Of a DNA stretch of 64,000 nucleotides, positions 12,594 to 26,389 are shown piece by piece. The stretch's first letter is position 1. Every line of letters begins with the position of its first letter. The position numbers were made by a program, and so were the translations under genes. Below the pieces are notes generated by a model, which searched no databases, had not been told where the DNA came from, and saw only the letters and a program-made list of their open reading frames with translations. The DNA comes from Halictus rubicundus (taxonomy: Eukaryota > Arthropoda > Insecta > Hymenoptera > Halictidae), in NCBI RefSeq assembly GCF_050948215.1, contig NW_027488713.1:478632-542631 (forward strand), read 5' to 3'.

Positions 12594-14175
12594 CCTATCC
12601 TATCCTCTATCCTATCCAATCCTCTATCCTATCCGATCCTCTATCATATCCTATCCTCTTTCCTATCCTCTATCCTATCCTATTCTCTATCCTATCCTAT
12701 CCTATACTCTACCATCTCCTATCCTGTATAAGATCCAATCCCCTATCGTCTACCGTATCATATTCTCTATCCTATCCTCTATAGTATCGTATTATCTATC
12801 CTATCCAATCCTCTATCCTATCCTTTCCACTATCTTATACTTTCCTCTATAATATCCTATTTTCTATAAGATCGTAACCTCTATCCTATACTGTCCTCTA
12901 TCCTATCCTATCCTCTATCCTATCCTATACTCTATCCTATCCTATCGTATCCTCTATCGTATCCTATCCTCTATGCTATCCTATCCTCTATCCTATCCAA
13001 TCCCCTATCCTATCCTCTATCCTATCCTATCCTCTATCATATCCTATCCTCTATCCTATCCAATCCTCTATCCTATCCTATCCTCCATCCTATCCTATCG
13101 TATCCTCTATCCTATCCTATCGTATCCTCTATCCTATCCAATCCTCTATCCTATCCTATCCTCTATCCTATCCTATCCTCTATCATATCCTATCCTCTAT
13201 CCTATCCTATCCTGTATCCTATCCTATAATCTATCCTATCCTATCGTATCCTCTATCGTATCCTATCCCCTATGCTATCCTATCCTCTATCCTATCCAAT
13301 CCCCTATCCTATCCTCTATCCTATCCTATCGTCTATCCTATCCTATCCTCTATCATATCCTATCCTCTATCCTATCCAATCCTCTATCCTATCCGACCCT
13401 CTATCATATCCTATCCTCTTTCCTATCCTCTATCCTATCCTATTCTCTATCCTATCCTATCCTATCCTCTACCATCTCCTATCCTGTATCCGATCCAATC
13501 CCCTATCGTCTACCGTATCATATTCTCTATCCTATCCTCTATAGTATCGTATTATATATCCTATCCAATCCTCTATCCTATCCTTTCCACTATCTTATAC
13601 TTTCCTCTATAATATCCTATTTTCTATAAGATCGTAACCTCTATCCTATACTGTCCTCTATCCTATCCTATCCTCTATCCTATCCTATACTCTATCCTAT
13701 GCTATCGTATCCTCTATCGTATCCTATCCTCTATGCTATCCTATCCTCTATCCTATCCAATCCCCTATTCTATCCTCTATCCTATCCTATCCTCTATCCT
13801 ATCCTATCCTCTATCATATCCTATCCTCTATCCTATCCAATCCTCTATCCTATCCTATCCTCCATCCTATCCTATCGTATCCTCTATCCTATCCTATCGT
13901 ATCCTCTATCCTATCCTATCGTATCCTCTATCCTATCCTATCGTATCCTCTATCCTATCCAATACTCTATCCTATCCTATCCTCTATCCTATCCTATCCT
14001 CTATCATATCCTATCCTCTATCCTATCCTATCGTATCCTCTATCCTATCCTATCCTCTATCCTATCCTATCCTCTATCCTACCATATCCTCTAACTTATC
14101 CTATTCTCTATCCTATCCTATCCTCTATCTTATCCTATCCTCTATCCTATCCTATCCTCTATCCTATCCTATCCT
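12594..14175 (+). repeat. HOR unit 2 of the roughly 2.08-kb tandem pair (partial)
   Basis: This repeats 10,500 to about 12,130 in variant order, with 171-bp cassettes at 12,709 and 13,469 (760 bp apart, one monomer shorter than in unit 1). It departs from unit 1 at about 14,175, where a CTACCCACTATCC variant begins. Confidence 0.87.
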
Positions 14176-15499
14176 CTATCCTATCCTACCCACTATCCTA
14201 TCCAATCCTATCCTCTTTCGTCTCCTATCCTCTATCCTATCCTATCCTCTATCCTATCCTATCCTCTATCATATATTATCCTCTATCCTATCCTATCCTG
14301 TATCCTATCCTATCCTCTATCCTATCCTATCCTCTATCCTATCCTACCCTCTATCCTATCCTTACGTATCCTCTATCGTATCCTATCCTCTATCCTATCC
14401 TATCCTCTATCCTATCCTATCCTCTATCTTATCCTATCCTCTATCCTATCCTATTATCTATCCTGTCCTATCCTCTATCCTCTCCTATCCTCTATCATAT
14501 CCTATCCTCTATCCTATCCAATCATCTATCCTATCCTATCCTCTATCCTATCATATCCTCTATCTTATCCTATCCTCTATCCTATCCTATCCTCTATCCT
14601 ATCCTATCCTCTATCCTATCCTATCCTCTATCATATCCTATCCTCTATCCTATCCTATCCTCTATCCTATCCTATCCTCTATCCTATCCAATCCTCTATC
14701 CTATCCTATCCTCTATCCTATCCTATCGTATCCTCTATCCTATCCTATCGTATCCTCTATCCTATCCTATCGTATCCTCTATCCTATCCTATCCTCTATC
14801 CTATCCTATCCTCTATCCTATCCTATCCTCTATCCTATCCTATCCTCTATCCTATCCTATCCTCTATCCTATCCTATCCTCTATATTATCCTATCCTCTA
14901 TCCTATCGTATCCTCTAACTTATCCTATCCTCTTTCCTATCCTATCCTCTATCCTATCCTATCCTCTATCCTATCCTATCCTCTATCATATCCTATCCTC
15001 TATCCTATTCTATCCTCTATCCTATCCTATCCTCTATCCTATCCTACCCTCTATCCTATCCATTCGTATCCTCTATCCTATCCTATCCTCTATCCTATCC
15101 TACCCTCTATCCTATCCTTTCGTATCCTCTATCGTATCCTATCCTCTATCCTATCCTATCCTCTATCCTATCCTATCCTCTATCTTATCCTATCCTCTAT
15201 CCTATCCTATCATCTATCCTGTCCTATCCTCTATCCTCTCCTATCCTCTATCATATCCTACCCTCTATCCTATATTATCCTCTATCCTATCCAATCCCCT
15301 ATCCTATCCTCTATCGTATCCTATGCTCTATCCTATCCATTCGTATCCTCTATCGTATCCTATCCTCTATCCTGTCCTATCCTCTATCCTATCCTATCGT
15401 CTATCCTATCATATCCTCTATCTTATAATATCCTCTATCCTATCCTATCCTGTATCCTATCCTATCCTCTATCCTATCCTATCCTCTGTCATATCCTGT
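14176..15499 (+). repeat. Satellite, mixed HOR segments, no gene
   Basis: This contains CTTTCGTCTCC (about 14,216), TTACGTATCC (about 14,363), a triple CGTATCC cluster (about 14,727-14,775) and ATGCTCTATCC (15,323). Each marker is shared with copies at 20-28 kb and 33-34 kb. Otherwise the monomers are near consensus. Confidence 0.78.
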
Positions 15500-16789
15500 C
15501 CTCTATCCTATCCTATCCTCTATCCTATCCTACCCACTATCCTATCCTATCCTATCCTCTATCGTATCCTATCCTCTATCCAATCCCATCCTCTATCCTA
15601 TCCTATCCTCTATCCTATCCTATCCTCTATCCTATCATATCCTCTATCTTATCCTATCCTCTATCCTATCCTATCCTCTATCCTATCCTATTCTCTATCC
15701 TATCCTATCCTCTATCATATCCTATCCTCTATCCTATCCTATCCTCTATCCTATCCTATCCTCTATCCTATCCTATCCCCTACCCTATCCTATCGTATCC
15801 TCTATCCTATCCTATCCTCTATCCTATCCAATCCTCTATCCTATCCGATCTTCTATCATATCCTATCCTCTTTCCTATCCTCTATCCTATCCTATTCTCT
15901 ATCCTATCCTATCCTATCCTCTACCATCTCCTATCCTTTATCCGATCCAATCCCCTATCGTCTACCGTATCATATTCTGTATCCTATCCTCTATAGTATC
16001 GTATTATCTATCCTATCCAATCCTCTATCCTATCCTTTCCACTATCTTATACTTTCCTCTATAATATCCTATTTTCTATAAGATCGTAACCTCTATCCTA
16101 TACTGTCCTCTATCCTATCCTATCCTCTATCCTATCCTATACTCTATCCTATCCTATCGTATCCTCTATCGTATCCTATCCTCTATGCTATCCTATCCTC
16201 TATCCTATCCAATCCCCTATCCTATCCTCTATCCTATCCTATCTTCTATCCTATCCTATCCTCTATCATATCCTATCCTCTATCCTACCCAATCCTCTAT
16301 CCTATCCTATCCTCCATCCTATCCTATCGTATCCTCTATCTTATCCTATCCTCTATCCTATCCTATCCTCTATCCTATCCTATCCTCTATCCTATCCTAT
16401 CCTCTATCATATCCTATCCTCTATCCTATCCTATCCTCTATCCTATCCTATCCTCTATCCTATCCAATCCTCTATCCTATCCTATCCTCTATCCTATCCT
16501 ATCGTATCCTCTATCCTATCCTATCGTATCCTCTATCCTATCCTATCGTATCCTCTATCCTATCCTATCCTCTATCCTATCCTATCCTCTATCCTATCCT
16601 ATCCTCTATCCTATCCTATCCTCTATCCTATCCTATCCTCTATCCTATCCTATCCTCTATATTATCCTATCCTCTATCCTATCGTATCCTCTAACTTATC
16701 CTATCCTCTTTCCTATCCTATCCTCTATCCTATCCTATCCTCTATCCTATCCTATCCTCTATCATATCCTATCCTCTATCCTATTCTAT
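15500..16789 (+). repeat. HOR unit 1 of a 1,290-bp tandem pair
   Basis: Three independent markers are exactly 1,290 bp from their partners in the next unit: TACCCACTAT (15,531/16,821), CTACCATCTCC (15,921/17,211) and ATGCTATCC (16,185/17,475). The shared private variant CTTTATCCGATCC (CTTTA instead of CTGTA) supports recent duplication. Confidence 0.9.
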
Positions 16790-17640
16790 CCTCTATCCTA
16801 TCCTATCCTCTATCCTATCCTACCCACTATCCTATCCTATCCTATCCTCTATCGTATCCTATCCTCTATCCTATCCCATCCTCTATCCTATCCTATCCTC
16901 TATCCTATCCTATCCTCTATCCTATCATATCCTCTATCTTATCCTATCCTCTATCCTATCCTATCCTCTATCCTATCCTATTCTCTATCCTATCCTATCC
17001 TCTATCATATCCTATCCTCTATCCTATCCTATCCTCTATCCTATCCTATCCTCTATCCTATCCTATCCTCTACCCTATCCTATCGTATCCTCTATCCTAT
17101 CCTATCCTCTATCCTATCCAATCCTCTATCCTATCCGATCTTCTATCATATCCTATCCTCTTTCCTATCCTCTATCCTATCCTATTCTCTATCCTATCCT
17201 ATCCTATCCTCTACCATCTCCTATCCTTTATCCGATCCAATCCCCTATCGTCTACCGTATCATATTCTGTATCCTATCCTCTATAGTATCGTATTATCTA
17301 TCCTATCCAATCCTCTATCCTATCCTTTCCACTATCTTATACTTTCCTCTATAATATCCTATTTTCTATAAGATCGTAACCTCTATCCTATACTGTCCTC
17401 TATCCTATCCTATCCTCTATCCTATCCTATACTCTATCCTATCCTATCGTATCCTCTATCGTATCCTATCCTCTATGCTATCCTATCCTCTATCCTATCC
17501 AATCCCCTATCCTATCCTCTATCCTATCCTATCTTCTATCCTATCCTATCCTCTATCATATCCTATCCTCTATCCTACCCAATCCTCTATCCTATCCTAT
17601 CCTCCATCCTATCCTATCGTATCCTCTATCCTATCCTATC
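16790..17640 (+). repeat. HOR unit 2 of the 1,290-bp tandem pair (partial)
   Basis: This copy follows unit 1 until about 17,630, where unit 1 reads CTATCTTATCC and this copy continues with consensus monomers and CTGTCATATCCTGTCC. Confidence 0.88.
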
Positions 17641-18989
17641 CTCTATCCTATCCTATCCTCTGTCATATCCTGTCCTCTATCCTATCCTATCCTCTATCCT
17701 ATCCTATCCTCTATCCTATCCTATCCTCTACCCTATCCTATCGTATCCTCTATCGTATCCTATCCTCTATCCTATCCAATCCTCTATCCTATCCGATCCT
17801 CTATCATATCCTATCCTCTTTCCTATCCTCTATCCTATCCTATCCTATCCTATCCTCTACCATCTCCTATCCTGTATCCGATCCAATCCCCTATCGTCTA
17901 CCGTATCATATTCTCTATCCTATCCTCTATAGTATCGTATTATCTATCCAATCCAATCCTCTATCCCATCCTTGCCACTATCTTATACTATCCTCTATAA
18001 TATCCTATTTTCTATAAGATCGTAAAATCTATCCTATACTGTCCTCTATCCTATCCTATCCTCTATCCTATCCTATACTCTATCCTATCCTATCGTATCC
18101 TCTATCGTATCCTATCCTCTATGCTATCCTATCCTCTATCCTATCCAATACCCTATCCTATCCTCTATCCTATCCTATCCTCTATCCTATCCTATCCTCT
18201 ATCATATCCTATCCTCTATCCTATCCAATCCTCTATCCTATCATATCCTCTAACTTATCCTATTCTCTATCCTATCCTATCCTCTATCCTATCCTATCCT
18301 CTATCCTGTCCTATCCTCTATCCTATCCTATCCTCTGTCATATCCTATACTCTATCCTATCCTATCCTCTATCCTATCCTATCCTCTATCCTATCCTATC
18401 CACTATCCTATCCTATCCTCTATCATATCCTATCCTCTATCCTATCCTATCCTCTATCCTATCCTATCCTCTGTCATATCCTGTCCTCTATTCTATCCTA
18501 TCCTCTATCCTATCCTACCCACTATCCTATCCTATCCTATCCTCTATCGTATCCTATCCTCTATCCTATCCCATCCTCTACCCTATCCTATCCTCTATCC
18601 TATCCTATCCTCTATCCTATCATATCCTCTATCTTATCCTATCCTCTATCCTATCCTATCCTCTATCCTATCCTATCCTCTATCATATCCTATCCTCTAT
18701 CCTATCCTATCCTCTATCCTATCCTATCCTCTATCCTATCCAATCCTCTATCCTATCCTATCCTCTATCCTATCCTATCGTATCCTCTATCCTATCCTAT
18801 CGTATCCTCTATCCTATCCTATCCTCTATCCTATCCTATCCTCTATCCTATCCTATCCTCTATCCTATCCTATCCTCTATCCTATCCTATCCTCTATCCT
18901 ATCCTATCCTCTATCCTATCCTATCCTCTATCCTATCCTATCCTCTATCCTATCCTATCCTCTATCCTATCCTATCCTCTATCCTATCC
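17641..18989 (+). repeat. Satellite with a mutated 171-bp cassette, no gene
   Basis: The cassette at 17,857-18,027 has private changes: CTATCCAATCCAATCC, CTTGCCACTATC and a GTAAAATC ending instead of GTAACCTC. The rest is near consensus, with CGTATCC clusters near 18,780. Confidence 0.8.
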
Positions 18990-19950
18990 TATCCTCTATA
19001 TTATCCTATCCTCTATCCTATCGTATCCTCTAACTTATCCTATCCTCTTTCCTATCCTATCCTCTATCCTATCCTATCCTCTATCCTATCCTATCCTCTA
19101 TCTTATCCTATCCTCTATCCTATCCTATCATCTATACTGTCCTATCCTCTATCCTCTCCTATCCTCTATCATATCCTATCCTCTATCCTATCCTATCCTC
19201 TATCCTATCCAATCCCCTATCCTATCCTCTATCGTATCCTATGCTCTATCCTATCCATTCGTATCCTCTATCGTATCCTATCCTCTATCCTGTCCTATCC
19301 TCTATCCTATCCTATCGTCTATCCTATCATATCCTCTATCTTATAATATCCTCTATCCTATCCTATCCTGTATCCTATCCTATCCTCTATCCTATCCTAT
19401 CCTCTGTCATATCCTGTCCTCTATCCTATCCTATCCTCTATCCTATCCTACCCACTATCCTATCCTATCCTATCCTCTATCGTATCCTATCCTCTATCCT
19501 ATCCCATCCTCTATCCTATCCTATCCTCTATCCTATCCTATCCTCTATCCTATCATATCCTCTATCTTATCCTATCCTCTATCCTATCCCGTCCTCTATC
19601 CTATCCTATTCTCTATCCTATCCTATCCTCTATCATATCCTATCCTCTATCCTATCCTATCCTCTATCCTATCCTATCCTCTATCCTATCCGATCCTCTA
19701 TCATATCCTATCCTCTTTCCTATCCTCTATCCTATCCTATTCTCTATCCTATCCTATCCTATCCTCTACGATCTCCTATCCTGTATCCGATCCAATCCCC
19801 TATCGTCTACCGTATCATATTCTCTATCATATCCTCTATAGTATCGTATTATCTATCCTATCCAATCCTCTATCCTATCCTTTCCACTATCTTATACTTT
19901 CCTCTATAATATCCTGTTTTCTATAAGATCGTAACCTCTATCCTATACTG
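18990..19950 (+). repeat. Satellite HOR segment, partner of 23,490-24,470
   Basis: ATGCTCTATCC at 19,241 and 23,743 (offset 4,502 bp), and the 171-bp cassette at 19,766 and 24,285 (offset 4,519 bp, one monomer more), occur in the same order with CTGTCATATCC and CTACCCACTATCC between them. Confidence 0.85.
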
Positions 19951-21355
19951 TCCTCTATCCTATCCTATCCTCTATCCTATCCTATACTCTATCCTATGCT
20001 ATCGTATCCTCTATCGTATCCTATCCTCTATGCTATCCTATCCTCTATCCTATCCAATCCCCTATCCTATCCTCTATCCTATCCTCTCCTCTATCCTATC
20101 CTATCCTCTATCATATCCTATCCTCTATCCTATCCAATCCTCTATCCTATCCTATCCTCCATCCTATCCTATCGTATCCTCTATCCTATCCTATCGTATC
20201 CTCTATCCTATCCTATCGTATCCTCTATCCTATCCAATCCTCTATCCTATCCTATCCTCTATCCTATCATATCCTCTATCATATCCTATCCTCTATCCTA
20301 TCCTCTATCCTATCCTATCCTCTATCCTATCCTAACGTATCCTCTATCCTATCCTATCCTCTATCCTATCCTATCCTCTATCCTACCATATCCTCTAACT
20401 TATCCTATTCTCTATCCTATCCTATCCTCTATCTTATCCTATCCTCTATCCTATCCTATCCTCTATCCTATCCTATCCTCTATCCTATCCTATCCTCTAT
20501 CCTATCCTATCCTCTATCCTATCCTACCCTCTATCCTATCCTTACGTATCCTCTATCGTATCCTATCCTCTATCCTATCCTATCCTCTATCCTATCCTAT
20601 CCTCTATCTTATCCTATCCTCTATCCTATCCTATTATCTATCCTGTCCTATCCTCTATCCTCTCCTATCCTCTATCATATCCTATCCTCTATCCTATCCA
20701 ATCCTCTATCCTATCCGATCCTCTATCATATCCTATCCTCTTTCCTATCCTCTATCCTATCCTATTCTCTATCCTATCCTATCCTCTATCCTATCCAATC
20801 CTATCCTCTTTCGTCTCCTATCCTCTATCCTATCCTATCCTCTATCCTATCCTATCCTCTATCTTATCCTATCCTCTATCCTATCCTATCCTCTATCCTA
20901 TCCTACCCTCTACCCTATCCTATCGTATCCTCTATTCTATCCAATCCTCTATCCTATCCAATCCTCTATCCTATCCGATCCTCTATCATATCCTATCCTC
21001 TTTCCTATCCTCTATCCTATCCTATTCTCTATCCTATCCTATCCTCTATCCTATCCTACCCACTATCCTATCCAATCCTATCCTCTTTCGTCTCCTATCC
21101 TCTATCCTATCCTATCCTCTATCCTATCCTATCCTCTATCATATATTATCCTCTATCCTATCCTATCCTGTATCCTATCCTATCCTCTATCCTATCCTAT
21201 CCTCTATCCTATCCTACCCTCTATCCTATCCTTACGTATCCTCTATCGTATCCTATCCTCTATCCTATCCTATCCTCTATCCTATCCTATCCTCTATCTT
21301 ATCCTATCCTCTATCCTATCCTATTATCTATCCTGTCCTATCCTCTATCCTCTCC
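19700..21355 (+). repeat. Satellite HOR segment, partner of 25,659-27,325
   Basis: Markers recur 5,959 bp downstream (cassette 19,766/25,725; ATGCTATCC 20,030/25,989). Both cassettes share the private variants CTACGATCTCC and TATCCTGTTTTC, which other cassettes lack. After about 26,510 the offset becomes 5,971 bp, because the right copy gained 12 bp, a second CTCTATCGTATC. Confidence 0.9.
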
Positions 21356-22462
21356 TATCCTCTATCCTATCCTATCCTCTATCCTATCCTATCCTCTATC
21401 ATATCCTATCATCTATCCTATCCTATCCTCTATCCTATCCTATCCTCTATCCTATCCAATCCTCTATAATATCCTATCCTCCATCCTATCCTATCGTATC
21501 CTCTATCCTATCCTATCCTATCCTCTATGCTATCCTATCCTCTATCCTATCCTATCCTCTATCCTATCCTATCCTCTATCCTATCCTATCCTCTATCCTA
21601 TCATATCCTCTAACTTATCCTATTCTCTATCCTATCCTATCCTCTATCCTATCCTATCCTCTATCCTGTCCTATCCTCTATCCTATCCTATCCTCTGTCA
21701 TATCCTGTCCTCTATCCTATCCTATCCTCTATCCTATCCTATCCTCTATCCTATCCTATCCTCTATCCTATCCTATCCTCTATCATATCCTATCCTCTAT
21801 CCTATCCTATCCTCTATCCTATCCTATCCTCTATCCTATCCTATCCTCTGTAATATCCTGTCCTCTATTCTATCCTATCCTCTATCCTATCCTACCCACT
21901 ATCCTATCCTATCCTATCCTCTATCGTATCCTATCCTCTATCCTATCCCATCCTCTACCCTATCCTATCCTCTATCCTATCCTATCCTCTATCCTATCAT
22001 ATCCTCTATCTTATCCTATCCTCTATCCTATCCTATCCTCTATCCTATCCTATCCTCTATCATATCCTATCCTCTATCCTATCCTATCCTCTATCCTATC
22101 CTATCCTCTATCCTATCCTATCCTCTATCCTATCCTATCCTCTATCATATCCTATCCTCTATCCTATCCTATCCTCTATCCTATCCTATCCTCTATCCTA
22201 TCCTATCCTCTGTAATATCCTGTCCTCTATTCTATCCTATCCTCTATCCTATCCTACCCACTATCCTATCCTATCCTATCCTCTATCGTATCCTATCCTC
22301 TATCCTATCCCATCCTCTACCCTATCCTATCCTCTATCCTATCCTATCCTCTATCCTATCATATCCTCTATCTTATCCTATCCTCTATCCTATCCTATCC
22401 TCTATCCTATCCTATCCTCTATCATATCCTATCCTCTATCCTATCCTATCCTCTATCCTATC
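21320..22462 (+). repeat. HOR unit 1 of a 1,142-bp tandem pair
   Basis: Markers CTATTATC (21,321/22,463), the CCATCC...ATGC cluster (21,481/22,623) and CTCTGTAATATCC (21,846/22,988) are each exactly 1,142 bp apart. A further CTCTGTAATATCC at 22,208, 362 bp after the first, shows a nested shorter duplication. Confidence 0.88.
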
Positions 22463-23489
22463 CTATTATCTATCCTGTCCTATCCTCTATCCTCTCCTAT
22501 CCTCTATCCTATCCTATCCTCTATCCTATCCTATCCTCTATCATATCCTATCATCTATCCTATCCTATCCTCTATCCTATCCTATCCTCTATCCTATCCA
22601 ATCCTCTATAATATCCTATCCTCCATCCTATCCTATCGTATCCTCTATCCTATCCTATCCTATCCTCTATGCTATCCTATCCTCTATCCTATCCTATCCT
22701 CTATCCTATCCTATCCTCTATCCTATCCTATCCTCTATCCTATCATATCCTCTAACTTATCCTATTCTCTATCCTATCCTATCCTCTATCCTATCCTATC
22801 CTCTATCCTGTCCTATCCTCTATCCTATCCTATCCTCTGTCATATCCTGTCCTCTATCCTATCCTATCCTCTATCCTATCCTATCCTCTATCCTATCCTA
22901 TCCTCTATCCTATCCTATCCTCTATCATATCCTATCCTCTATCCTATCCTATCCTCTATCCTATCCTATCCTCTATCCTATCCTATCCTCTGTAATATCC
23001 TGTCCTCTATTCTATCCTATCCTCTATCCTATCCTACCCACTATCCTATCCTATCCTATCCTCTATCGTATCCTATCCTCTATCCTATCCCATCCTCTAC
23101 CCTATCCTATCCTCTATCCTATCCTATCCTCTATCCTATCATATCCTCTATCTTATCCTATCCTCTATCCTATCCTATCCTCTATCCTATCCTATCCTCT
23201 ATCATATCCTATCCTCTATCCTATCCTATCCTCTATCCTATCCTATCCTCTATCCTATCCAATCCTCTATCCTATCCTATCCTCTATCCTATCCTATCGT
23301 ATCCTCTATCCTATCCTATCGTATCCTCTATCCTATCCTATCCTCTATCCTATCCTATCCTCTATCCTATCCTATCCTCTATCCTATCCTATCCTCTATC
23401 CTATCCTGTCCTCTATCCTATCCTATCCTCTATCCTATCCTATCCTCTATCCTATCCTATCCTCTATCCTATCCTATCCTCTATCCTAT
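22463..23489 (+). repeat. HOR unit 2 of the 1,142-bp tandem pair, then consensus satellite
   Basis: This follows unit 1 to about 23,230. A run of near-consensus monomers with two CGTATCC variants and one CTGTCC variant follows, up to the start of the next HOR segment. Confidence 0.83.
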
Positions 23490-24470
23490 CCTATCCTCTA
23501 TATTATCCTATCCTCTATCCTATCGTATCCTCTAACTTATCCTATCCTCTTTCCTATCCTATCCTCTATCCTATCCTATCCTCTATCCTATCCTATCCTC
23601 TATCTTATCCTATCCTCTATCCTATCCTATCATCTATACTGTCCTATCCTCTATCCTCTCCTATCCTCTATCATATCCTATCCTCTATCCTATCCTATCC
23701 TCTATCCTATCCTATCCCCTATCCTATCCTCTATCGTATCCTATGCTCTATCCTATCCATTCGTATCCTCTATCGTATCCTATCCTCTATCCTGTCCTAT
23801 CCTCTATCCTATCCTATCGTCTATCCTATCATATCCTCTATCTTATAATATCCTCTATCCTATCCTATCCTGTATCCTATCCTATCCTCTATCCTATCCT
23901 ATCCTCTGTCATATCCTGTCCTCTATCCTATCCTATCCTCTATCCTATCCTACCCACTATCCTATCCTATCCTATCCTCTATCGTATCCTATCCTCTATC
24001 CTATCCCATCCTCTATCCTATCCTATCCTCTATCCTATCCTATCCTCTATCCTATCCTATCCTCTATCCTATCATATCCTCTATCTTATCCTATCCTCTA
24101 TCCTATCCTGTCCTCTATCCTATCCTATTCTCTATCCTATCCTATCCTCTATCATATCCTATCCTCTATCCTATCCTATCCTCTATCCTATCCTATCCTC
24201 TATCCTATCCGATCCTCTATCATATCCTATCCTCTTTCCTATCCTCTATCCTATCCTATTCTCTATCCTATCCTATCCTATCCTCTACCATCTCCTATCC
24301 TGTATAAGATCCAATCCCCTATCGTCTACCGTATCATATTCTCTATCCTATCCTCTATAGTATCGTATTATCTATCCTATCCAATCCTCTATCCTATCCT
24401 TTCCACTATCTTATACTTTCCTCTATAATATCCTATTTTCTATAAGATCGTAACCTCTATCCTATACTGT
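23490..24470 (+). repeat. Satellite HOR segment, second copy of 18,990-19,950
   Basis: This has the same variant order as the left copy. The cassette at 24,285-24,455 reads CTGTATAAGATCC, the form also seen at 10,615, 12,709 and 24,948. The ATG variant expected 94 bp after it is absent (consensus there). Confidence 0.83.
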
Positions 24471-25658
24471 CCTCTATCCTATCCTATCCTCTATCCTATC
24501 CTATACTCTATCCTATCCTATCGTATCCTCTATCGTATCCTATCCTCTATCCTATCCTATCCTCCATCCTATCCTATCGTATCCTCTATCCTATCCTATC
24601 GTATCCTCTATCCTATCCAATCCTCTATCCTATCCTATCCTCTATCCTATCCTATCCTCTATCATATCCTATCCTCTATCCTATCCTATCCTCTATCCTA
24701 TCCTATAATCTATCCTATCCTATCGTATCCTCTATCGTATCCTATCCCCTATGCTATCCTATCCTCTATCCTATCCAATCCCCTATCCTATCCTCTATCC
24801 TATCCTATCGTCTATCCTATCCTATCCTCTATCATATCCTATCCTCTATCCTATCCAATCCTCTATCCTATCCGACCCTCTATCATATCCTATCCTCTTT
24901 CCTATCCTCTATCCTATCCTATTCTCTATCCTATCCTATCCTATCCTCTACCATCTCCTATCCTGTATAAGATCCAATCCCCTATCGTCTACCGTATCAT
25001 ATTCTCTATCCTATCCTCTATAGTATCGTATTATCTATCCTATCCAATCCTCTATCCTATCCTTTCCACTATCTTATACTTTCCTCTATAATATCCTATT
25101 TTCTATAAGATCGTAACCTCTAGCCTATACTGTCCTCTATCCTATCCTATCCTCTATCCTATCCTATACTCTATCCTATCCTATCGTATCCTCTATCGTA
25201 TCCCATCCTCTATGCTATCCTATCCTCTATCCTATCCAATCCCCTATCCTATCCTCTATCCTATCCTATCCTCTATCCTATCCTATCCTCTATCATATCC
25301 TATCCTCTATCCTATCCAATCCTCTATCCTATCCTATCCTCCATCCTATCCTATCGTATCCTCTATCCTATCCTATCGTATCCTCTATCCTATCCAATCC
25401 TCTATCCTATCCTATCCTCTATCCTATCCTATCCTCTATCATATCCTATCCTCTATCCTATCCTATCCTCTATCCTATCCTATAATCTATCCTATCCTAT
25501 CGTATCCTCTATCGTATCCTATCCCCTATGCTATCCTATCCTCTATCCTATCCAATCCCCTATCCTATCCTCTATCCTATCCTATCGTCTATCCTATCCT
25601 ATCCTCTATCATATCCTATCCTCTATCCTATCCAATCCTCTATCCTATCCGACCCTCT
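24471..25658 (+). repeat. 777-bp sub-repeats carrying the 171-bp cassette
   Basis: CTATAGT occurs at 24,355, 25,018 and 25,795 (spacing 663, then 777). ATGCTATCC occurs at 24,751/25,528 and 25,212/25,989 (both 777). The same 777-bp spacing is found at 10,685/11,462, so this is a distant copy of the first HOR unit of the 10.5-kb block. Confidence 0.86.
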
Positions 25659-26389
25659 ATCATATCCTATCCTCTTTCCTATCCTCTATCCTATCCTATT
25701 CTCTATCCTATCCTATCCTATCCTCTACGATCTCCTATCCTGTATCCGATCCAATCCCCTATCGTCTACCGTATCATATTCTCTATCATATCCTCTATAG
25801 TATCGTATTATCTATCCTATCCAATCCTCTATCCTATCCTTTCCACTATCTTATACTTTCCTCTATAATATCCTGTTTTCTATAAGATCGTAACCTCTAT
25901 CCTATACTGTCCTCTATCCTATCCTATCCTCTATCCTATCCTATACTCTATCCTATGCTATCGTATCCTCTATCGTATCCTATCCTCTATGCTATCCTAT
26001 CCTCTATCCTATCCAATCCCCTATCCTATCCTCTATCCTATCCTCTCCTCTATCCTATCCTATCCTCTATCATATCCTATCCTCTATCCTATCCAATCCT
26101 CTATCCTATCCTATCCTCCATCCTATCCTATCGTATCCTCTATCCTATCCTATCGTATCCTCTATCCTATCCTATCGTATCCTCTATCCTATCCAATCCT
26201 CTATCCTATCCTATCCTCTATCCTATCATATCCTGTATCATATCCTATCCTCTATCCTATCCTCTATCCTATCCTATCCTCTATCCTATCCTAACGTATC
26301 CTCTATCCTATCCTATCCTCTATCCTATCCTATCCTCTATCCTACCATATCCTCTAACTTATCCTATTCTCTATCCTATCCTATCCTCT
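25659..26389 (+). repeat. Satellite HOR segment, copy of 19,700-20,430
   Basis: This is the right copy of the 5,959-bp spaced duplication, with the CTACGATCTCC and CCTGTTTTC cassette variants. Private differences include CTGTATCATATCC near 26,235 where the left copy has CTCTATCATATCC. Confidence 0.86.
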